From NCBI RefSeq assembly GCF_050948215.1, contig NC_135155.1, positions 11,612,001-11,676,000 on the forward strand: a DNA stretch of 64,000 bases. Reading direction: 5' to 3'. The position numbers and the translations under genes were made by a program. Position 1 is the stretch's first letter. The number at the start of each line of letters is the position of its first letter. The DNA comes from Halictus rubicundus. Its lineage: Eukaryota > Arthropoda > Insecta > Hymenoptera > Halictidae. The notes below the pieces were generated by a model, which had not been told where the DNA came from, ran no database searches, and worked only from the letters and a program-made list of their open reading frames with translations. Shown one piece after another: positions 57,143 to 64,000 of this stretch.

Positions 57143-58181
57143 TACGAAGGACAGGCTCGAGAGCTAAGAAGAAAATTTTTGAGAAAGACACTTTTCGAAG
57201 AGATGTTTCCATTTTCGAAGTGACCATTTTACATTACTTTCTAAAAGTCTCAAGAATGTGACTATCTAAATTTTTAGCCTTTCTTGGCTGAACGCATCTT
57301 TACAATCGTGAATTAAAAATATTAGAACGCGCCATTTTGACGAGTCCCGTAGACCGTACGCTTCTTTCGTGTTTTTTCTTATATGCTCAAAAATGGATTC
57401 GAGCCGTTAGACTATCCGGGAGAAATTTCCGAGCACAAAGAATTTTAGTATGCGACGAATAAAAGAAAAGAAAAAAACCATAATTGCCCCGTTGGAAGGG
57501 ATTTGCCCTTCACAGAGAGGAACGTTAAAACTTCCGGGACGTTGATTATAAAATACGTACGATTTCCCGGTGCTCGAGGAGCGCGCTCGGGCGCCTTGTC
57601 GAGGACGAAATTAGTCTATCTTCCGGTTTAATCTCGGCCATCTAATTTTCGAAGCCCTCGTTGCTTAACAATATCTGTCCTCGTAGTTCGCGGGTCTAGC
57701 CGGGTTCGTATCAGTTAATTAATTCATCGCAGAAGTCTCGTCCCGTTGTAGGGTGGCGATGAGGTTAATTACCTGACGGAACAGAAGTTTAAGAGGCCTC
57801 CGGTGCCTCGGCACGGATATCACCGAACGTCTTTACGAGTTCGTCATCGTCGACCGCGTCACCGTCGAGAATCGCGGCTATTCGAATCGTGATGAACCTG
57901 TCGACTCGCTTAGACGAGCAGGCCTGCAATTTTCATAGCGTTTACCGTTTCGGTCAGCTTCCCCACCGAAATGGATGCTGCGGCACGCGCATCGCCGATT
58001 CAAAGATTCTTGCGTCGATCCCGGTTGTCCCTCAAACTCAAAGAGAACACAAATTTTCTTTTTTTGCGGAATCTCCATATCTTCAGTGTCGAATTTTCCA
58101 CTTTATGAATTTTTCCCGCTTCAACCGTAGAAGCGATACGAGTGCCCCACGAGTAGAAAGATTCTATAGACTCTTGTAAAT

Positions 58182-58790
58182 ACAGGGTGTTCATTTGAAA
58201 AGTTTCCAACCGAATATTAATTCGGATTTCGAGGGTGAAAGATAGGGGCAGGATCAGTCTTTTATTTCGATGCCGTTTTCAAGGTCACTTGAAGGTCAAC
58301 CTTGTTTTTTCAAATGGAAACCTATAATTTTTATTATGGGATATTATTGTACGTAAAAAGACCAGCAATTTTCGTAGGATATGTTTTTTATCCGCGCACT
58401 AGTTTCGGAGATATTTAAAGAAAAGTAGAGCAAGGCATTGTGTACAATTCTTTGACGCCAATCGTTGATATTTTCTAGTTGTACTAGCACGTACCGTTTG
58501 AAAACAAAATTTTCCTCTTTTGATCTCTTGTTTATGTTAAACATCCCCGAAACTAGTGCGCGGATAAAAGAGTATCCTACGAAAATTGCTGGTCTTTTTA
58601 CGTACAATAAGAACCCATAATAAAAAATATAGTTAAATTCAAAAAAATAAATAGTTAAATTAATAAAAATTATAGTTAAATATAGTGAAATTATGGTTAA
58701 TTCCATTTGGAAAAACAAAGTTGACCTTCAAATGACCCTGACAACGCCACACAAATGAAAAACTGATGCTGCCCCTCTCTTTCGAAACGT
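58182..58790. mobile_element. Large foldback element (CAGGGTGTTCATTTG end)
   Basis: The left arm runs CAGGGTGTTCATTTGAAAAG, then GGTCACTTGAAGGTCAACC, ATTATTGTACGTAAAAAGAC and TCCGCGCACTAGTTTC. From about 58548 the same blocks return inverted, up to GCTGCCCCTCTCTTTCG. The outermost 45 bp of the right arm are missing. 38530-38804 is half of a sister copy and keeps that outer end. Confidence 0.82.
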
Positions 58791-59752
58791 GTTAGCGAAA
58801 CAATTTTCTCGGACATTTGACGATCCATTGGAACGATCGAGGATCCCAGGCAAAATCGAATTGTATCGCGTGATAGAGCAGACGTTCTTCCGTCGGAGAC
58901 CGCGAAGAAGCTGCACTGCAGAACCCGGCCACCGATCAGCAAAATAAAACAGTTCGGCCTGCCGTGAGGATCGCGACGATCCGCGACAAAGCAAGAACAC
59001 TCGGTTAAACTCCGTCGCTATTCAGCGCCTATAATTCGGTGAAAGGTGCAGGTGCTCGGGGAACTGGAACGCGCGAATACAGCCATTGACCTCTCCCTTT
59101 CCGTCTCATCGGGAGCCTCCGTGGCCCATCTCCTAGCTCCGAACGATATAGCACGGTAACATCATCCAATTCTACCGTTTCACGATCGAACCTAGGCGCC
59201 AGAAACATTCGCGATCATTCCGCCGCGCTTTCGACTCGAACCGGATCGGATCCGATAAATTTATCCTGGGAAACTTTTAATCACAAAAAGTGTCCGCAGA
59301 CCAACCGCGAGTTATAGAATAGGAATTTCGTAGCTTTTGCGCGAATTTAGGAATTATTTTCGGAGAAGCGATCGAACCTTTCACATTGGGATTTTGCACA
59401 CATATCCATTGGTGTCTGAAGTACACGCGTGATTTTTTTCAAGTGAAAACAATGAAAATTGCACGAGTTATATATTTTTTTATAGAGTACTTATGTTCTG
59501 GAAGGGTGAGTCGACGGTCGCTATGATTTCAGTGTTTCTACTGATTCGAAACAAGAAAACTGAAGTTGTTTGTTAGTTTATTGGAGGGAAATAAGCGATC
59601 TTGATTACTTGCAATATGGCGGAATTTTCAAGTCAAATTATCTAGTTTTTTAAACTGCCGTAAAAGGAGAATCGATTTTTCGAGGATGAAAAACCGGGAC
59701 ACGCAAACGCATTCGTCGGCGATGCATTTTTCTTCCCGCACAGGGAATTACC

Positions 59753-59760
<8 letters not shown>

Positions 59761-59790
<30 letters not shown>
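59761..59790. repeat. (GA)n microsatellite
   Basis: About 30 bp of GA. Confidence 0.95.
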
Positions 59791-59795
<5 letters not shown>

Positions 59796-61013
59796 AAGGT
59801 GGCGAGTGTGCGTGCGTGTGCTGTATCGACGGAATTGCATCGCTAGTTTTGGAACTGACGTAAGTGCTTCCGTTCACAAATGGACGCGACCGCGTAATAG
59901 CAAAGCTGACAAACGCTCGACGCCCTTCGCCAAAGCCGTCAGGTATTCAAATTTCATCGAGATCGACGCGTTCGTTCGGCTAATCGTATTCGATTGCGAT
60001 AGAGCAGCCGCGAGCAGTCTAAGCGAGTCATCCCGGGAAATGGATTCTTGTTGCCGCCGGTAAAAGCCCACCGCGAAAATGTCCTAACGAAATTATATCA
60101 AATTACATTATGCCACTGTTAACTGTTTGCTTTTAATCTTCGAGAATCGGTAAGAAATTCTGATCGTAGATTTTCCTCCGTTACCCGAAATTTTTTGGAA
60201 GATTTTCATTTTCAAGGAAATCTTTTCTGCTTGCTGAGAATTATTCGGTAGACTCGTCCAAGCATAATAGTACATCTGTTGATAATACTATGCATTCCTG
60301 AACATGTTCAAGTAATGGAAGTGGCGGGTATACGTTCAGCGAAGCAGACGAAGCTAGTAGAATCGCGGCCGCAACAAATATAGGTATGTTATCGTTCGGT
60401 TGAAAAGATTCACGGTCTCGTTGAGAATTCGCTGATCTTTCGTTCCGTGGATAAGCATAGATCGGGTAGAAAATTGATGCAGCAGTTTTACATGGGATGC
60501 GAAATTATGCCCATCGGTTTCTCCGAACGGTTCGCTCCGCTGGCTCCGGTAAGTACATCTGTGCTCCTATGTACGACGACGGGAACGGATACAAATGATT
60601 CGCTGCTACCTCGGTAACGGTTATCACGCATCTCGATCCATCGTCTTCGAATCGCTACACGATTCAGGCACTGCTACCCGTGGACTCCGCACGCCAGAAA
60701 CAAAACGCGCTCGTATATAATCTCGCAGCTTTCTGGTTTCTACCAATTTCATGCTCGAACAATGTAACCTCGAGTGCGCGATCGAATTTGCTCGTCGTTC
60801 GGTCGAGGAAAAAATTTCCACGGGTCGCGGGACTGTTTGCGAAACAACCGCGAACTTCTCCACGTTCGAGTTTCTTCAAACTTTCAGTCGCTTTTCAGTT
60901 CACAGTTTTAATTACTAATTGCTTTACAACATGTAAAGAAAATGTATTTCTTTAATTTATTATTTGACGGTATTTCTTCAAGTAACAGTGGAGTAGAGAA
61001 TCGTTCCAGACGG

Positions 61014-61015
<2 letters not shown>

Positions 61016-61059
<44 letters not shown>
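61016..61059. repeat. (GATA)n/(GA)n compound microsatellite
   Basis: GATAGATAGATA followed by about 28 bp of GA. Confidence 0.95.
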
Positions 61060-61062
<3 letters not shown>

Positions 61063-61435
61063 GAAAGACAGATGAAAAGTTTTGTAGAGTCGTGGGGGAA
61101 AAACAGAAAAAAGATGTTGTGTCAAAACGTTAACCTCAGTAATAAAGAATCGTTGGTAAAAGGGAATTGTCACTTGGAGAATAAACTTTAAATGTCGTTT
61201 CATCAGATTATTCTATTATTATCTTAGAAATTGGCAAAAGAAGTAAACTCGTGTGCGTTGCTCTGAAAAGCAGATTTAATTTGATTCAAATAAATATTAT
61301 TTACATTATTTACATTATATACATTGTATACACAAACGCTTTACCTGAAAAGGAGAAACGGCATTTAAAGTTTATTCTCCAAGTGACAAAAAAAAATTGC
61401 TAATTGCTATTCCTATTTTTGAAGGTACAGTGAAG

Positions 61436-61575
61436 TAGAGCTACACGATCTTAGTCAGTTCGCCTATTCCCACCACTGGGGCGCATTCTCCACTCGGTCA
61501 CAAGAAAGTAATAGCCCTACACGATCTATGTCACAGCACGGACCCGAGGATTCGGCTTAGATCAAGACTTTCTGA
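61436..61575. mobile_element. Dispersed repeat of the 146-206 family with inverted end
   Basis: GAGCTACACGATCTTAGTCA and GTTCGCCTATTCCC match the 146-206 block. The stretch ends CGGCTTAGATCAAGACTTTC, the inverse of GTAAAGTCTTGGTCTAAGCC with changes, which suggests a MITE with terminal inverted repeats. Confidence 0.65.
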
Positions 61576-62206
61576 TATTCCTAATGCAACATTTTCTTTA
61601 TTCGATTCAATCGGCAGAAATTGAGTAATATTGATTTGATTTAAAAGGTTCGCAACAGTATCATTCGGGTATTATTTTAAAGATCGCCATGGTTTGCGTT
61701 GGGGTAACAACTTTCTTGAAAAGGGTAAAATTGTGGGAGATCGGGCGACGGACGACCTTGAGCCACGAGCCTCTTCAAAAGAACCCTCAAAGTTTCGAAC
61801 GGCTCGCGAACCGAATGATTCCAACCCCTCGAGGGGTTGCAATTGCGCCGATGGCTGATCGATAGAATATTAATCGCGGCCGGGCACCGATCGACAGTGA
61901 AATCGCAGTCGATTCAGTCTCGTTACGATTCTTGTTTACACAGTGCCGGCCGCGTAATATTTTAGTTGTCGCGGCGCATGCATTTGTCGCTGGTCGCACT
62001 ACGATAACAAAAATAAATCGAGCCTCGCGTCGGCCGCATCCGCTCGCATCGAATTTGCGAAAACGCTATTGTTCGTGCTAGTATGCGATTTCCTGCGCGA
62101 CCAGTCCCAGGCGTTCAAATGTATACTGAATTATATTACGTTACCATAATGCCCCATTGCTTTCTCTATTTCGACAAGACCTTTCGAGAGACGAAGAATC
62201 AAACGG

Positions 62207-62388
62207 TACAGTGAATTCTCGATTATTGTCAACAACACGGGTCATGTATCGTCCAGGAGACATACATTGGCCGTGTTATGTTCACACTCCTCGGTGTTCG
62301 AGGCCTCCCGAGCTTCCCGCGGTAGTGGGGATAATTCCGCGACGTTTATCATCCAGGCCTTGGCGACATATACAGAGAAATCACTGTA
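62207..62388. mobile_element. MITE family 1
   Basis: TACAGTGAATTCTCGATTAT to ATACAGAGAAATCACTGTA with the inner GGTAGTGGGGATAATTCCGC. 182 bp. Confidence 0.87.
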
Positions 62389-63182
62389 TTCCAGTGTTTC
62401 AACGTCAAGAGTACGTAATCCGAAATATAGACCGCCAGCAAAAATCTCAATTGTAATCTCTACAGATCTTTCCAAGGTTACTGCAATGTCAAACTGATAA
62501 AATATCATCATGCACTCTTTTCACTGTTTTACAGCTGTCGTGTGAGATATTCTTCTCGTATCATGTATAATTTTCGAGTAATGGAATTTTGTCGAGGAAA
62601 CGGTTTTCTCAACGCACTGTGCAGCGTGCGACTAGAGAGTCCGTTGCTTCAGGTAATGCGAAGCTTTCCGTGCGCGCGGTCCAATAAAATATGAATCGAG
62701 CTCCGATTTGCCACGATCGAAAACCAGAGAGTCGCGTCGCGTCGCGTCGCGCCGCGTCGATAGAAATACCTTTAGCTTGCGACAGGTGGGTGAATCGAGA
62801 GCGTGCACACAACGTCTTTGCAACTGATTCCGCGATTCGACGGGGAACGTAATCCACGGAAATCCTGGTTTGAATACTGCCAGGATCATGCATACTGCTT
62901 TGCGAGTCGCTGCCTTTGTCTCGCGACGCGTACGTCGCGACGGCGTGCTTTCAATCGAAACTAAGAGGCGGGCATCAGAACTCGAGCCGCCGCGCCGCGT
63001 GCTTTCGAATTAGACGCGGAAAGCAAACGAGCCATCAAAACAAAACGAAACGCGGAATAAACTCATTCTCCAATCTACGGGGTTGTCACACAAATCGTTA
63101 CTTGTCGCTAGATTGCCGATTTTTTTTTCCTTCTGGAAAATAAAAAATTTTTCAACAGAAATTTCGTTGGGAACATTCATGA

Positions 63183-63249
63183 CTAGACTGCGGATTTTAA
63201 GCGTTTATGACAAAAATGGGTAAACGCGATTTAAAGCAGTCGACATATT
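63183..63249 (+). mobile_element. MITE family 6, left part, interrupted by mariner
   Basis: TAGACTGCGGATTTTAAGCG and TTATGACAAAAATGGG match the copy at 31775. The match stops where the mariner end begins. Confidence 0.7.
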
Positions 63250-63740
63250 CGGGGGACCCATAAGTAATGAATTATTTTGAAATCTAAAACAAACTTTGTA
63301 GTGAATTCAAGTTTTTATTTCTTAATTTATTATATAATCTCATTATCAAGGACAGTTTGCTATTTTTCCTGCAAATTTTCAATCCCCGTCTTATAGAAAT
63401 CCAGGGTTCGTGACGCACATAGTGAACACGCGTCGAGCGCAAGAAAGCGTGGAAGGTGCTTTCCCAAATTCAGGAACAGAGTGTTATTTGGCCATTTCGA
63501 TAAATCAGGATCGTCGACAAACAACGTTTCATATCGACGGATTGAAAGCTGGACTTGGGCCAGAAGCGTTTTAATTCGAAACTCTGAAAATCGTTTGAAA
63601 ACGGAATCAAAAAATTTATTGATGGACGGAAGGACGTCATTGGGAACGGTGTCAGGTGTGTCAATGATTAAAAGAAAACGTAAGCGATATTGTTTTACGC
63701 TTAAAGTGTGCGTCGAAAAATTACACGACTGATGCAATAC
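63250..63740 (-). pseudogene. Mariner transposon remnant, C-terminal part of transposase
   Basis: On the minus strand the frame ends CASRTLDFYKTGIENLQEK and then a TAG where mariner transposases usually have Trp, followed by QTVLDNEII. DFY-x-GI-x-L-x-x-x-W is a mariner C-terminal block. The plus-strand sequence GGGACCCATAAGTAATGAAT at 63252 resembles the GGCCCATAAGTAAT ends of mariner elements. Upstream the frame (to 63737) is diverged and no catalytic triad is readable. It is inactive. Confidence 0.6.
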
Positions 63741-63857
63741 AATTTTACTATAATTATTATAATTTTACACTGTTATTCAACGGAATTTCTAGCAGCTCGC
63801 CTCAGAAAACTTTCGCAACTCAACTCAACGATAAAATGTGCACGCAGGGAAAACATA

Positions 63858-64000
63858 CACAGGTTCACGAAAGTATTCGGACGCCCTAACTTTTTTTAAA
63901 TTGGTTAAACTAGCTGACATTTTTTGAGCAATTAGTGAATTGGTTTACCCAATGACGTGTGAAAAAGATTTCGAAAAAATTGTAATTGGTAAGAATTATA
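63858..64000 (+). mobile_element. Tc1-like element end running off the window
   Basis: CACAGGTTCACGAAAGTATT followed by CGGACGCCC resembles the terminal repeats of Tc1/mariner-type elements with AAGTAT-CGGAC words. The rest lies beyond 64000, so the call is tentative. Confidence 0.4.

Larger units (their letters stand above)
54801..64000. other. Right flank, no host gene recognised
   Basis: The interval holds family 1 MITEs, a foldback element, microsatellites, a mariner remnant and a Tc1-like end, listed separately. Positions 54801-55660, 55760-56990, 57360-58180, 58800-59750, 59800-61010, 61070-61430, 61580-62200 and 62390-63180 hold nothing I can support beyond single TIR-like words (for example TTAACACGTTGCCTACC at 54873). 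Confidence 0.55.

Overview
The window is nuclear DNA of an insect. Spliced genes with GT/AG introns, AATAAA signals, (GA)n microsatellites and dense small DNA transposons support this. The two recognisable host genes are a TTLL3-type tubulin glycylase and a Dpr immunoglobulin-superfamily protein. The mix of mariner, Tc1-like and TTAA-flanked elements is what I would expect in Hymenoptera (bee or ant), but the exact taxon is inference. No operon, phage, CRISPR or bacterial logic is present.

Layout. (1) 1-5794, plus strand: the last five coding exons of the tubulin glycylase. The splice phases close into 395 codons plus stop, so the gene begins left of the window. (2) 5795-8210: intergenic sequence between two convergent genes, with a palindromic AATAAATTTATT that offers a polyadenylation signal to both strands. 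(3) 8211-50820, minus strand: a complete two-Ig-domain Dpr gene in six coding exons (50775-50820, 27985-28151, 20590-20800, 16940-17067, 13186-13354, 8211-8317). Every junction phase matches and the sum is 828 nt, 275 aa plus stop. It has a signal-peptide exon, two Ig domains and a hydrophobic C-terminus that may direct a GPI anchor. Its first coding intron is 22.6 kb. (4) 50821-about 54800: GC- and CpG-rich, repeat-rich DNA upstream of the Dpr start codon, probably 5' UTR and promoter territory. (5) about 54800-64000: no host exon recognised; small transposons, a mariner remnant and a Tc1-like end running off the window.

Most of the remaining structure is repeats. I recognise by eye at least six families of short non-autonomous DNA transposons. 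Several are nested, which gives relative insertion ages. There are also several tandem arrays inside the Dpr introns. The most unusual is an array at 8.4-9.9 kb with a period of about 155 bp and fourteen copies of a CCACGCCYAC-type motif. One foldback family carries repeated CRE/ATF-like TGACGTCA sites.

The two host genes have unrelated jobs: ciliary/axonemal tubulin glycylation and neuronal cell-surface recognition. I found no evidence of a novel multigene system. The main results are the two exon models, a TE-bordered splice acceptor in the glycylase gene and the repeat architecture.
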